Notes under the pieces: generated by a model
What the model was told of the DNA's origin: nothing
The model's database searches: none
Seen by the model: the letters and a program-made list of their open reading frames with translations, nothing else
Position numbers and translations under genes: made by a program
NCBI RefSeq assembly: GCF_021129235.1
Contig: NZ_JAJOMA010000007.1
Coordinates: 235,254 to 299,253 of the forward strand
Direction: 5' to 3'
DNA: 64,000 bases
From: Kineosporia mesophila
GTDB taxonomy: Bacteria > Actinomycetota > Actinomycetes > Actinomycetales > Kineosporiaceae
Shown here: positions 17,230 through 26,185 of the stretch, one piece after another
How positions within the stretch are numbered: position 1 is the stretch's first letter
Layout: every line of letters begins with the position of its first letter

Positions 17230-17754
17230 CTAGGGCGTCACGTCGTGCAGATGGTGCACCGGGTCGTGCAGGAGGTAGCGGGCAAAGCTGTCAACGGTGA
17301 ACCGGGCCCCGTCACTGCGCCGCCCCGGCCGGCTCCACTGCTCGTCGGTGACCGCGGCGAACCGGTGGGCGATGGCGTCACCGGCCTCCAGGAGCTCACG
17401 AGAGACCAGCACCGGATCCTGCTCCCAGTAACGGTCGGCCAGAGCGGTGTCGTCCTGGTCCCAGTTGGGGAAGATCGGGTCGTTCTCGGTGAGCATCGTG
17501 TGCAGGCGCCCGTCGAAGACCCGGAAGGTGTCGCGCACGTGACAGGCGTACTCCAGCGGCGACCAGACCTCTTCGGAGGGACGTTTGCGCACGTCGGGCG
17601 TCACCAGCACCTCCAGCCAGGCGGCGGCGTTGGCCCGGATCAGCGACGGCAGGCGCCACATCGCGATGGATCCGGCCTGGTAACCGCACTCCGGGCAGGT
17701 GCGATCGAGTACCCACGTCCAGTCCTTGGTGTCCTTCGCGATCGCCATGGACAA
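17230..17754 (-). CDS. DinB family protein
   Basis: A 174-residue protein. An N-terminal CPECGY segment precedes a four-helix DinB-type fold with His residues in LEYACHVRDTFRVF and LLHDPVHHLHDV that would bind a metal ion. In related proteins such folds act in thiol-dependent or unknown transfer reactions. The substrate is not predictable. It is transcribed toward the WXG-like gene with a 69-bp gap and is divergent from the GNAT gene. Confidence 0.82.
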   Translation of the reverse strand: MSMAIAKDTKDWTWVLDRTCPECGYQAGSIAMWRLPSLIRANAAAWLEVLVTPDVRKRPSEEVWSPLEYACHVRDTFRVFDGRLHTMLTENDPIFPNWDQDDTALADRYWEQDPVLVSRELLEAGDAIAHRFAAVTDEQWSRPGRRSDGARFTVDSFARYLLHDPVHHLHDVTP

Positions 17755-17844
17755 AGATTAGTGCGGACCTTCCGGGTGAATCCTCTTCTATGCGCACTCC
17801 GGTCACAGATATTTACCCACCACCTGCTCACTTAGGCTGACCGG

Positions 17845-18330
17845 ATGCACCTGACCGTCGAAGCCGCCCGTCCCGAGCACGCCGCCGAGGTCTCCCGCCT
17901 GCTGCGCGACTACCTCACCCTCACCGAGCAGGAGAAGACCGACCGCGGCCTGGCCCCCGGCGGCCCGCTGCCGCAGCGCTACCAGAACGAGGTCGAGCAC
18001 CCGGAAACCCTTCTCCCGGACTGCCTGCTCGCCTGCGCCGATGACCGCGTACTCGGCCTGGTGGTGCTGAAGGAGCAGGGCGACCAGGTCGAGATCAAGC
18101 GGCTCTGGGTCGACCCGGCGGCCCGCGGCACCGGAGCCGGCCGCGCCCTGGTGCGCGCGGCCGTCGACCGGGCCGGGGCGCGGCCGGTCACCCTCACCGT
18201 CTGGGACTGGCGCGCCGCCCCCATCGGCCTCTACCGATCGCTCGGGTTCACCGACACGCAGTCGTGGGACGAACGTCCACACCTGCTCTGCCTGACCCTC
18301 CCGGCGGATGCCGGTCAGTCGAGCAGATGA
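17845..18330 (+). CDS. GNAT family N-acetyltransferase
   Basis: A 161-residue acetyl-CoA-dependent acyltransferase. Motif A is IKRLWVDPAARGTGAGRALVRAAV with the RGTGAG pyrophosphate loop, and the closing segment is IGLYRSLGF. A TAGGCT hexamer (17833-17838) sits six bases before the ATG and no Shine-Dalgarno is visible, so the gene is probably leaderless. Its 3' end overlaps the convergent allantoicase gene by 16 bp. Substrate unknown. Confidence 0.86.
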   Translation: MHLTVEAARPEHAAEVSRLLRDYLTLTEQEKTDRGLAPGGPLPQRYQNEVEHPETLLPDCLLACADDRVLGLVVLKEQGDQVEIKRLWVDPAARGTGAGRALVRAAVDRAGARPVTLTVWDWRAAPIGLYRSLGFTDTQSWDERPHLLCLTLPADAGQSSR

Positions 18331-19457
18331 CTCCGCAGAACCGCCGGGAGCGCGTCCCTCGACGACCGCAGCTGATCGGCGTCCTGCGCCGACAGTTCCG
18401 GCACCGCGAGCAGCAGTTCCTCCAGATGCCCGTCCGGCAGGGCCTTCAGCCAGCGCAGAGCGGCCTCGTCCAGGGCCCCTTCGGTGAGTTCGCCCAGGAA
18501 CCGCACCCGGGACATCCCACCGTCCGGATACACGTCCATCCGGATCTGCGTCACCACGTCGCGGGCCACCCGCAACCGGTGCACCGAGTCGGGCCGCAAC
18601 GGCCCGCGGGGCAGCAGTTCCAGCCAGGTCGAGCTGTCATTGACTGAGGACGACATGGGCACCTCACCCGTCAGTCTCACCTCTCCGGGGGCGTTGCCGA
18701 GGAAGTGGCTGGTGTCGATCACCGCCCGGCGCACCCGCCCGGCCCCGGCCAGCGCGAAGACCACCCAGTCGTTGCCACCGTCGCGTCGCCGGGCGTTCTC
18801 CCAGCCGCCCTCGGTGGTCAGCGGGTCGCCGGGCCGGATCAGCTTGCCCGCCGACGAGTAGAACATGTCCGAACAACCCACCACCGAACCGCCGTTCGTG
18901 AGCGCGGCGAGGTCGATGGTGCCGGTCAGATGACGCGGGTCGGCCACCGGCTCACCGAGCACCCGCAGCCGGGCCACGCCACCGTCCGGGTAGATCGAGA
19001 GCCGCACGTGCGTCCAGCGGCGGTCACTGGCCACCTCGAACGCGTTCTCGGTGTCACCCTTGAGCGCGACCTTCGGCAGGATCGTGGTCCAGGCGCTCTC
19101 GGGCAGGTCCTGGGCCACCGGGTGGCCCTCGCTCGCCGTCGCCTCGATCGTGGCGTAGGGCGGGTAGTTTCCCTTGAAGTGCGCCGTGTCGATGACCACC
19201 GAGCGCACCACACCCGGAATGCCCAGCCGCACGATCGCGAAGTCGTTGCCCGGCTGGTCGACCGGGTCGCGGCGCCGGCGGGTCTCCCAGCCGTCGTAGA
19301 TCTTTCCGTCCGGCCCGAACTCGTGCACCTGGTGCGCCGAGGGCTCCGGCCGGATCAGGTTGCGCCGGTCGGCGAACAACTGGTCGTTCGCGTACACCAC
19401 CCGCCCGCCGACGTTCGAGCACGCGAGATCTGTCAGCCCGCCAAATTGTTCAGCCAT
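18315..19457 (-). CDS. alc: allantoicase
   Basis: A 380-residue enzyme that hydrolyses allantoate to (-)-ureidoglycolate and urea. It shows the two tandem beta-sandwich repeats of the family: the first around DGWETRRRRDPVDQPGNDFAIVRLG and DTAHFKGNYP, the second around GGWENARRRDGGNDWVVFALA and DTSHFLGNAPG. The ATG at 19457 is chosen over an in-frame GTG at 19466 because AGGAAG lies nine bases upstream of the ATG. It is the last gene of the urate operon, 72 bp after allB. That gap contains a diverged half copy of the interspersed palindrome. Confidence 0.93.
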   Translation of the reverse strand: MAEQFGGLTDLACSNVGGRVVYANDQLFADRRNLIRPEPSAHQVHEFGPDGKIYDGWETRRRRDPVDQPGNDFAIVRLGIPGVVRSVVIDTAHFKGNYPPYATIEATASEGHPVAQDLPESAWTTILPKVALKGDTENAFEVASDRRWTHVRLSIYPDGGVARLRVLGEPVADPRHLTGTIDLAALTNGGSVVGCSDMFYSSAGKLIRPGDPLTTEGGWENARRRDGGNDWVVFALAGAGRVRRAVIDTSHFLGNAPGEVRLTGEVPMSSSVNDSSTWLELLPRGPLRPDSVHRLRVARDVVTQIRMDVYPDGGMSRVRFLGELTEGALDEAALRWLKALPDGHLEELLLAVPELSAQDADQLRSSRDALPAVLRSHLLD

Positions 19458-19481
19458 GCCGGCCACCTTCCTGTGCCACTT

Positions 19482-19506
19482 CCCCGGGGAAACTTTGCCT
19501 GATCAC
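19482..19506. repeat. diverged half copy of the interspersed palindrome (site E)
   Basis: On the minus strand this 25-bp segment matches 20 of 25 positions of the left arm of copies A and B, including GTGATCA, GCAAA and TCCCCGG. On the plus strand it is followed by GACCAG, close to the GAACAG flank of copy B. The second arm is missing. It sits inside the urate operon between allB and alc. Confidence 0.55.
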
Positions 19507-19529
19507 GACCAGTAGTGGGTTCGCCGGGG

Positions 19530-20864
19530 TCACACGTCGCCCCGCCGCAGCAGCCGGCCCCGCGGGGGAGCGGCCAGGTCGATGGGCTCACCGGCCAGCC
19601 AGGTCTCGCGCACCACCCCGGCCAGGGCCATGCCGTCGTAGGGGGTGATCGCGTGCTTGTGCTCCAGTGAGGCGGCCGACACCACCGCGGCCTCGTCGGG
19701 GGCGAACAGGCACAGGTCGGCGTCGTAGCCCAGCGCGATCCGGCCCTTGCGGGTCAGGCCGGCCAGGTTCGCGGTGCGGGCCGCCATGAACTCGGCCACG
19801 TCGACCAGCGTGAGGCCGTGGGTGCGGGCCTGGCTCCAGACCGCCCGCAGACCCAGCTGCAACGACGAGATGCCACCCCAGGCCACGCCGAAATCGCCGA
19901 TGTCGAAACGCTTCAGCTCCGGCGTGGAGGGCGAGTGGTCGCTGACGATCACGTCGATCACGCCGTCGCGCAGCCCTTCCCAGAGTAGTTCGCGGTTCGA
20001 GGACTCGCGGATCGGCGGGCAGCACTTGAACTGCGTGGCGCCGTCGGGAATCGACTCCGAGGTGAAACTCAGGTAGTGCGGGCAGGTCTCGACGGTGATG
20101 AGTACACCGTCGCGCTTGGCCGAGGCCAGCATCGGCAGGGCGTCGGAGCTGGACAGGTGCAGGATGTGCACCCGCGCCCGGGTGTACCGCGCGGCCTCGA
20201 TCACCTCGGCGATGGCCATGTTCTCGGCGCCGCGCGGGCGCGAGGCCAGGAACTTCCGGTAGCGCTCGCCGTCGGCGGCCGGGGCCCGGTCGATCGCGTC
20301 GGAGTTCTCCGCGTGCACGATCATCAGGGCGCCGAAGTCCTGCAGCTGGCCCAGGTACTGCTCCAGCTCGGCCGACGACAGCGGCTGGAACTCGTCCACC
20401 CCGGAGTGCAGCAGGAAGCACTTGAACCCGAACACCCCGGCGTCGTGCAGCGGCCGCAGGTCGTCGACGTTGCCGGGCACGGCCCCGCCCCAGAACCCGG
20501 TGTCCACGAAAACCGCGCCGGACGCCGACTTCCGCTTGATCTCGAGGGCCTCGACCGTGGTCGTGGCCGGGATCGAGTTCAGCGGCATGTCGATGACCGT
20601 GGTGACGCCGCCCGCGGCCGCGGCCCGGGTGGCGGTCTCGAAACCCTCCCACTCGGTGCGGCCCGGCTCGTTGATGTGCACGTGGGTGTCGACCAGGCCG
20701 GGCATCAGCACCACGTCGTCACCCAGCTCGATCACCCGGGTGGCTTCCAGCGGTGCGTCGAGAGGCTCGATCGCCACGATGCGCCCGTCGCGAATCCCGA
20801 TGGAACGTGCGGACTCGCCGACCGTGGTGATGGCGCGTCGAGCCCGGAAAACCGTGTCAAGCAT
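19530..20864 (-). CDS. allB: allantoinase
   Basis: A 444-residue cyclic amidohydrolase that opens allantoin to allantoate. The binuclear-metal signature is present: HVHINEPGRTEWEGF near residue 60, the bridging carboxylated lysine in GFKCFLLHSGVDEF near 150, His in MIVHAEN and ILHLSSSD, and the catalytic Asp in VSDHSPS. The length and HxHxNEPG motif distinguish allantoinase from dihydropyrimidinase. The start is the ATG 15 bp after the DUF6986 stop, within the urate operon. Confidence 0.95.
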   Translation of the reverse strand: MLDTVFRARRAITTVGESARSIGIRDGRIVAIEPLDAPLEATRVIELGDDVVLMPGLVDTHVHINEPGRTEWEGFETATRAAAAGGVTTVIDMPLNSIPATTTVEALEIKRKSASGAVFVDTGFWGGAVPGNVDDLRPLHDAGVFGFKCFLLHSGVDEFQPLSSAELEQYLGQLQDFGALMIVHAENSDAIDRAPAADGERYRKFLASRPRGAENMAIAEVIEAARYTRARVHILHLSSSDALPMLASAKRDGVLITVETCPHYLSFTSESIPDGATQFKCCPPIRESSNRELLWEGLRDGVIDVIVSDHSPSTPELKRFDIGDFGVAWGGISSLQLGLRAVWSQARTHGLTLVDVAEFMAARTANLAGLTRKGRIALGYDADLCLFAPDEAAVVSAASLEHKHAITPYDGMALAGVVRETWLAGEPIDLAAPPRGRLLRRGDV

Positions 20865-20879
20865 GAGAACCCCGTCCCG

Positions 20880-22118
20880 TCAGCGTTTTGCCAGCACCAG
20901 TAGGGCCGCGCGGTCGAGTCCGGAGGCCCGGAGCACCTCGGAGTCGTCGCAGGCCCCGCACTCCACCGCCCGCAGCACCGCGTTGGCCAGGGCCTGTGCG
21001 GTGGCGGGCTCGTCCATCACACCCGAGTCCGCCTTCTGGGTGTAGGCCCGCAGCCGCGCCGCGCTCGGCGCGAGCTGCGCCCGGTAGAACGCGTACGTGG
21101 CGGCGTACCGCGTGACCAGGTGCCCCGGGTGCAGGTCCCAGCCCTGGTACAGCGCGCGCTCCAGGGCCCGGGTGACCAGGCGGGCGTGCAGCGTCCAGGC
21201 CTGCGCGACCGCCTCCGGGGAGCCGACCGGGATCACGTTCGTCGACCCGTCGCTCACCCGCACGCCGGTCTGCGCCGCGGCCAGTTGCATCACGGCCTTG
21301 GCGTGGTCGGCCAGCGGGTGCTCCAGCGACTGGTACCCCGCGACCACCCCCGCCGCCGCACTGAAATCGTAGGTGCCGTAGTGCAGTCCCTCGCATCGCC
21401 CGTCCGCGGCGTGCACCAGCCGGGCCACCGCCGCCGTGCCGTCCGGCCCGTAGACCGCCTGCGGCACCTCGATCTGCAGCTCCAGGCGCAGCGATCCCTC
21501 GGCCAGCCCGTAGGCCGACTCCAGGTACGAGAGCACCCGCACCCCGGCGCGGACCTCGGCCTCGTGCGCCACCTTCGGCAGCGTCACGACGAATCGCTCC
21601 GGCAGGCCGCCGTGTGAAATCGCGGCGGATACGAGGAGTTCCAGCGTCTTCAGGCCTCTCCAGCGGGTGGAGGGCTGGAGTCCTTTGATGCGTGTGCCAG
21701 TGAGCAGCGGAGCCTCGGGCCGGCGGGCCAGCTCGGCCAGGGCGATCCCGGCGGCGGTCGCCGCCGCGTCCTCCTCCTCGGAAGGACGCAGACCGTAACC
21801 GTCCTCGAAGTCGACCCGGACGTCCTCGATCGGCTGGGAGGCGAGTTTCGCCGTCAGGCGCGGGTGGACGTCCACCATCAGTTCCGCGGGCAACCCCGAG
21901 AAAGACGCCAGGGAGGCGGAATCGGTGACGTGGGTGCTCAGCAGGGTCAGTGCCCGTGAGCCCCACTCCGCGCAGGTCGACGCGGTGAACTGATCGGCCG
22001 GTACGTATGCGGTGTGCACCGGCTGCCGGCTGGGCGCCTCGCCGGGGAACCGGGCGGCCTGGGCGTCGGCGGGGGCCAGCAGGGTGTCGATCTCGGAGAT
22101 GAAAGCAGCGTCGAACAT
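20880..22118 (-). CDS. DUF6986 family protein, CitE/malate-synthase-like fold
   Basis: A 412-residue protein common in actinobacterial urate clusters. The segment EDVRVDFEDGYGLR resembles the metal-binding strand of the HpcH/HpaI-CitE-malate synthase superfamily, and RIKGLQPSTRWRGLKTLELL and LRLELQIEVPQAVYG fit further barrel strands. The reaction is not established. It may condense or cleave the glyoxylate released from ureidoglycolate. The ATG is chosen for AAGGGG six bases upstream. It is 19 bp downstream of pucL and 15 bp upstream of allB, hence co-transcribed. Confidence 0.78.
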   Translation of the reverse strand: MFDAAFISEIDTLLAPADAQAARFPGEAPSRQPVHTAYVPADQFTASTCAEWGSRALTLLSTHVTDSASLASFSGLPAELMVDVHPRLTAKLASQPIEDVRVDFEDGYGLRPSEEEDAAATAAGIALAELARRPEAPLLTGTRIKGLQPSTRWRGLKTLELLVSAAISHGGLPERFVVTLPKVAHEAEVRAGVRVLSYLESAYGLAEGSLRLELQIEVPQAVYGPDGTAAVARLVHAADGRCEGLHYGTYDFSAAAGVVAGYQSLEHPLADHAKAVMQLAAAQTGVRVSDGSTNVIPVGSPEAVAQAWTLHARLVTRALERALYQGWDLHPGHLVTRYAATYAFYRAQLAPSAARLRAYTQKADSGVMDEPATAQALANAVLRAVECGACDDSEVLRASGLDRAALLVLAKR

Positions 22119-22137
22119 GTCGTTCCCCTTACAGGAC

Positions 22138-23013
22138 TCAGGCAAAACCGGGAACGAACTGCCAGGCGGAGCCGGCGTCCGGCGCCTCCTCGCGCAGCAC
22201 CTGACCCTCGATCAGGCCGTACGGACGGTCCCCGGCGATGAACACCTCGTTCGGGTTGTCCAGCCCGAAAGGTGACAGGTCGGCCAGATAGTGGTGCTTG
22301 TTCGGCATCGACAGCCGCACCTCGGCGACGTCGCCGAACTTCTCCAGCACGGCCCGGCCCATTGCGTACAAGGTCTGCTGGAGAGCGAGACTGTGAGTTG
22401 CCGAGAAGGTTTCGAGCAGAACCGAGCGAATGGCCGGGTAGATCTCGCCGAAGGCCAGATCGGCCGAGGAGTACCGCCAGCGCGCGGTCACCGAGGTCGC
22501 CAGGATCCGGTCGGTGGTCTCCGGCAGGGTCGTGTACTCGTCGCGCGGGAAGCCGTGGAACTCCGAGCCGGTGGTCTTCAGCACCACCAGATCGGTCAGC
22601 CCGGAGACCACCCAGACCTGATCGCCGTCGAAAGTCACGCTGGTGGTGCGACGTTCGCCACCCGGCCGGGCGAAGGAGTGGTCGTCGAGGCGGTCCCAGG
22701 GCAGCTGGTCGATCTCGATCTGCGCACCCTGCACCGGCTCCTGCGACTCGATGAAGTGCCGGCCCAGGCGGATCGCGAAGTCTTCCGGCTCATCCACGCC
22801 GAACTTCCGGGCGAACGCGTACACGGTGTTCTTCTGCGTGTCCGTGGCCAGTACCGACGCGTTGTCACCGGTCAGGTAGGTGGCGTCGAACGCCCCCCGC
22901 AGGTGCGTACTGATGTTCAGGTCGGTGAGCACGTGCCGCGGCGTGGAGCGGTCCACGTGCACGAGCCGCACCTCGGCCTTGCCGTACTGGTTGGCGCCCA
23001 GGACGATGCCCAT
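22138..23013 (-). CDS. pucL: urate oxidase (uricase)
   Basis: A 291-residue cofactor-free oxidase converting urate and O2 to 5-hydroxyisourate and H2O2. Family hallmarks are the N-terminal ANQYGKAEVRLVHV with the catalytic Lys, TGDNASVLATDTQKNTVYAFA with the Thr partner, and the C-terminal MPNKHHYLADLSPFGLDNPNEVF. It follows uraH with a 3-bp gap (TGA-GGC-ATG). The next two enzymes of the pathway are encoded immediately upstream in the same operon. Confidence 0.95.
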   Translation of the reverse strand: MGIVLGANQYGKAEVRLVHVDRSTPRHVLTDLNISTHLRGAFDATYLTGDNASVLATDTQKNTVYAFARKFGVDEPEDFAIRLGRHFIESQEPVQGAQIEIDQLPWDRLDDHSFARPGGERRTTSVTFDGDQVWVVSGLTDLVVLKTTGSEFHGFPRDEYTTLPETTDRILATSVTARWRYSSADLAFGEIYPAIRSVLLETFSATHSLALQQTLYAMGRAVLEKFGDVAEVRLSMPNKHHYLADLSPFGLDNPNEVFIAGDRPYGLIEGQVLREEAPDAGSAWQFVPGFA

Positions 23014-23016
23014 GCC

Positions 23017-23349
23017 TCAGCTCCCTCGGTAGGTCGAGTACGCGTAGGCCGACAGAAGAATCGGCACGTGGAAGTGACCGTCTTCCGTGATCCGGAACGC
23101 GACGGTCACCTCCGGGTAGAAGCAGTCCCGGCCCTGCTGCCCGAACCATTCTCCGGTTCCGAACGTCAGGCGGAAGATGCCGGGAGTGAGGATCTCGTCA
23201 CTGCCCCAGTCACGGATGCGCCCGTCGGAGTCGGTGCGCGCAGTGGCCCGGGTCGTCCAGCCGGACGTCAAACCCTCGAGCACCACCGACATGCCCTCGG
23301 CGGGGCGGCCGGTGCCCGAGTCGAGCACGTGGGTGGACAGCGTGGCCAT
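23017..23349 (-). CDS. uraH: 5-hydroxyisourate hydrolase (transthyretin-like)
   Basis: A 110-residue enzyme that hydrolyses 5-hydroxyisourate to OHCU. The N-terminal LSTHVLDSGTGRPAEGM and the diagnostic C-terminal tetrapeptide YRGS identify the bacterial HIUase branch rather than transthyretin. The ATG shares one base with the uraD stop (TGATG), indicating translational coupling. Confidence 0.96.
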   Translation of the reverse strand: MATLSTHVLDSGTGRPAEGMSVVLEGLTSGWTTRATARTDSDGRIRDWGSDEILTPGIFRLTFGTGEWFGQQGRDCFYPEVTVAFRITEDGHFHVPILLSAYAYSTYRGS

Positions 23350-23876
23350 CAGGCGACCTCTGCCGACAGCTCGTCGATCAGCGCGCCCAGCCGCAGCTGC
23401 GCGATCTGGGCGAGCTGGTCGCGCACCACGCCGGCCTCGGCCGCGGGGTCGTTCTCCAGCCGCTCGGTCAGCGCCAGCAGAATCTCCGGCCCGCTGCGCC
23501 CGGCCGCCCGGATCAGGAAGACCCGGTCGAACTTCTTCTCGTAAGCCAGGTTTCCGGCTTGTAACTTCTTCGCCAGATCGGCGTCCGCGGCATCCACGCC
23601 GGACTGCTCCGACCGGGAGTGGGCGGCCTCGCGACTGGCGTCGGCGGGCCTCTCACCGATCCGGGGATGCCTGCTCAGGGCCAGATGAAGGTCGTCGTCA
23701 CCGAGCACCAGCCCGAACCGGTAGGCCGTGGCCAGCAGGCTCTCGACATCCGGGTAGGGACGTCCGGCCAGCACCGCAGTCGCCCAGCCGGGCCCGTGCA
23801 GGCAGGTCAGGAGCCGTTGCCGGGCGGTCTCGGAAGTGAGCTCGTTGAACACTGCGACACCGTGCGCTGCGGGCAC
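23349..23876 (-). CDS. uraD: OHCU decarboxylase
   Basis: A 175-residue enzyme that decarboxylates 2-oxo-4-hydroxy-4-carboxy-5-ureidoimidazoline to S-allantoin. It has the helical fold with the catalytic His in LALSRHPRIGERPA, and C-terminal LLALTERLENDPAAEAGVVRDQLAQIAQLRL. The GTG at 23876 is chosen because GAGGAG lies just upstream; an in-frame TTG at 23888 would overlap that site. It is the first gene of the urate operon. I did not recognise an operator or regulator gene next to it. Confidence 0.9.
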   Translation of the reverse strand: MPAAHGVAVFNELTSETARQRLLTCLHGPGWATAVLAGRPYPDVESLLATAYRFGLVLGDDDLHLALSRHPRIGERPADASREAAHSRSEQSGVDAADADLAKKLQAGNLAYEKKFDRVFLIRAAGRSGPEILLALTERLENDPAAEAGVVRDQLAQIAQLRLGALIDELSAEVA

Positions 23877-23918
23877 CTGGCTCCTCAAGATCGATGGTCG
23901 GGTTCCCGGACACCATAC

Positions 23919-24965
23919 TCAACGACGGCGTCTGCGAGAATGACTAGGACGCAACATGATCGCCGCGCTGAACAGGACGACCATCACCACCACCGCCCCG
24001 CCGGCCCCGATCAGCAGGCGCAGGCGGTTGTCGTCACCCGTGAGAGTGCGCAGGGTTTCGGTTGTCCCCGAGGTCGTTTCAGCAGAGGACGAGGTGGGCG
24101 CCGCGGTCTCGACCGCGTAGGAAGGCACCCGTACGCGCAGAACCGGCTGATCCTCCCCCTCCGACCCGATCAGGGCGTAGGCGCCGTCGTCGACGACCGC
24201 GATCGACTCACCCTGTTCCTGGTCGGGCAGGGCCTGCGACGCCAGCGTGTCGAGGCTGCCGTCCTCGGCGGTCTCCGGGGCGGCGATCACCGACTGGTTG
24301 CCGTAACCGCGCAGCAGCATGTTCCCGTCGGGCAGGAAGGCGCCGTCGGTGACGAGCGCGGCCCCGGTGCGGGCGACCCGGGTCATCCGGGTGATGCGCG
24401 AGACGCCGGTGCCGCCGGGCCAGACCTGGGTGGGGACGACGAACACCTCCGACCCGAACAGCGTCTTGGAGACCACGTAGAGCCGGCCCGTACGCGGATC
24501 GGCCAGCAGGGCCTCGGCGTCGCGCGGCCCCCCGGGGTAGGTCAGGCGCAGCACCCGGATCGGCTGCACCGTCATGTCCGTCAGATTCTCCGGCTCCCGG
24601 ATGATCGCGATCCGCACGTAGTCGTGCTTGGCGTTGTTGTCGCCGATGTCCCCGATCGCGATCAGTGCCCGGCCGTCGGCGTCACGCCAGCTGGTGATCG
24701 CCTCCCAGTCCCGCGCGTCCTCCCCGGCGATCGTGACCGCCGCGGCCGTGGAACCGTTCTTCGCGATCGCGTAGATCTGGTTCGGGTTGCCGGAGTCGTT
24801 GTGGGTCCAGAGCACACCGTCGTGCAGCAGGCTCGGGGCCAGGCCCGAGCTCTCCAGGATGCGCGGATCGCTGATCACCCGGTCGGTGCGGGTCTTCGCC
24901 AGGGCCGTCCCGGGAACCAGCAGCACGAGCAGCAGCGCGAGCAGGGCGATCAGCGGCTTCCTCAC
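23919..24965 (-). CDS. secreted propeller-like protein with C-terminal membrane anchor
   Basis: A 348-residue protein of unknown function. A signal peptide (1-23, ending ALA) precedes a region with repeated beta-propeller-like blades: LESSGLAPSLLHDGVLWTHNDSGNP, EDARDWEAITSW and GDIGDNNAKHDYVRI. A Ser/Thr-rich linker follows, then one membrane helix (about 318-340) and a final SRRRRR. The topology implies an extracellular domain anchored to the membrane. It overlaps the upstream methyltransferase by 4 bp, so the two are co-transcribed. Confidence 0.75.
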   Translation of the reverse strand: MRKPLIALLALLLVLLVPGTALAKTRTDRVISDPRILESSGLAPSLLHDGVLWTHNDSGNPNQIYAIAKNGSTAAAVTIAGEDARDWEAITSWRDADGRALIAIGDIGDNNAKHDYVRIAIIREPENLTDMTVQPIRVLRLTYPGGPRDAEALLADPRTGRLYVVSKTLFGSEVFVVPTQVWPGGTGVSRITRMTRVARTGAALVTDGAFLPDGNMLLRGYGNQSVIAAPETAEDGSLDTLASQALPDQEQGESIAVVDDGAYALIGSEGEDQPVLRVRVPSYAVETAAPTSSSAETTSGTTETLRTLTGDDNRLRLLIGAGGAVVVMVVLFSAAIMLRPSHSRRRRR

Positions 24966-26164
24966 CCGAGCGTCACCGCGTCCACCTCGGGCCGCAGGCG
25001 CTCGGCCAGGGCCGGTTCCACCTGCCAGGCCGAGACCAGCTCGGTGTACTCGGCCACCCGTCGGGCGGTCGGCGCGGTGCCGGTGTGCACGGCCCGGATC
25101 AGGGCGTTGCGGGGGGTGTGCCGGGAGTCGATGAACTCGACCACCTCCACCCGGTAGCCGAGCAGCCGCAGCAGGTCGGCCCGCACGGTGTCGGTGAGCA
25201 CGTCGGCGAAACGCTCGCGCAGGATGGCGTGCCGGGTCAGCCCGGCGAACGGGATGCCGCCCTGCGAATCGGCGAGCTGCCGCTGGATGTCCTGGTGGCA
25301 GCAGGGGGCGGCCAGCACGCCGCGGGCCTGCCAGCGCACGGCCAGGGCCAGCGAGTCGTCCGTCGCGGTGTCGCAGGCGTGCAGGGCGAGCACGATGTCA
25401 ACGCCGGTGAACTCCGGGTCGACGGCGGCCTCCTCGATCGAGGCGGCCTTGAACCCGAGGCCCTCCAGCCCGGCCTGCGCCGCGACCCGGGCGTTGCGCT
25501 CGGCCATCTCCGGCCGGATGTCCACCCCCAGCGTCTGCACGCCCGGATCGACCTCGGAGGCCAGATACCGGTGCGCGGCCATGGTCAGGTAGGCGTTGCC
25601 GCAGCCCAGATCGACCACGCGCAGTGGCCGGCCCTCCTGCTTCACCTTGCGGGCGATCGGGGCCAGCTGCCGCAGGAAGGCATCCACCTGCCGGCGCTTG
25701 GCCGCGTCGGCCCCGAGCACCGTGAACAGCGGGTCGGCGGGGTCGATGAGGTGGTTCTTGGCCCGGTCGTGCGTGGTGTCGACCGGCTCGGCGGTCTGCT
25801 CGGAGGTATGTACCTGCGCCTCGCCGCGCTTGGTCACCCGCACCTGCACCACGCTGTCGCGGGTCTCCACGTGCCAGTTGCCGAACGGCTGGGCGAGCAG
25901 GCCGGCGACCGTGCTCTCGGCGTCGGCCCCGGTGAGATTACGGACGACGGGGATGCGTCCGTCGGTCGAGGTCACCTGGAGGTGCCGCTCACCGCGGAGG
26001 TCGACCGGCCGCAGTTCGGCCCGCTGTGGATCCGGATGGGCAGTGCGCCGCCGGCCCGAGGCCACGGCACGCACCAGCCCGCCCGTGTCCAGGAGAAGGG
26101 GGCGAAGTCGGTCGAGGGCGGGCTGGAGCGGTTCGGGCACGAGAACGATTGTCTCAGGACCCAC
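24962..26164 (-). CDS. SAM-dependent methyltransferase (METTL25-like)
   Basis: A roughly 400-residue class I methyltransferase. Motif I is LRVVDLGCGNAYLTMAAHRYL, followed by LGVDIRPEM. The unusual post-motifs IVLALHACDTATDDSLALAV and VLAAPCCHQDIQRQL match the METTL25/RRNAD1-type group. Substrate unknown. The start is uncertain: the GTG at 26164 is used because the alternative TTG at 26191 lies inside a tandem repeat array; a GTG at 26140 is also possible. The stop overlaps the start of the secreted protein gene. Confidence 0.8.
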   Translation of the reverse strand: MGPETIVLVPEPLQPALDRLRPLLLDTGGLVRAVASGRRRTAHPDPQRAELRPVDLRGERHLQVTSTDGRIPVVRNLTGADAESTVAGLLAQPFGNWHVETRDSVVQVRVTKRGEAQVHTSEQTAEPVDTTHDRAKNHLIDPADPLFTVLGADAAKRRQVDAFLRQLAPIARKVKQEGRPLRVVDLGCGNAYLTMAAHRYLASEVDPGVQTLGVDIRPEMAERNARVAAQAGLEGLGFKAASIEEAAVDPEFTGVDIVLALHACDTATDDSLALAVRWQARGVLAAPCCHQDIQRQLADSQGGIPFAGLTRHAILRERFADVLTDTVRADLLRLLGYRVEVVEFIDSRHTPRNALIRAVHTGTAPTARRVAEYTELVSAWQVEPALAERLRPEVDAVTLG

Positions 26165-26185
26165 CCACCACCCCGGTGTAGCCAG

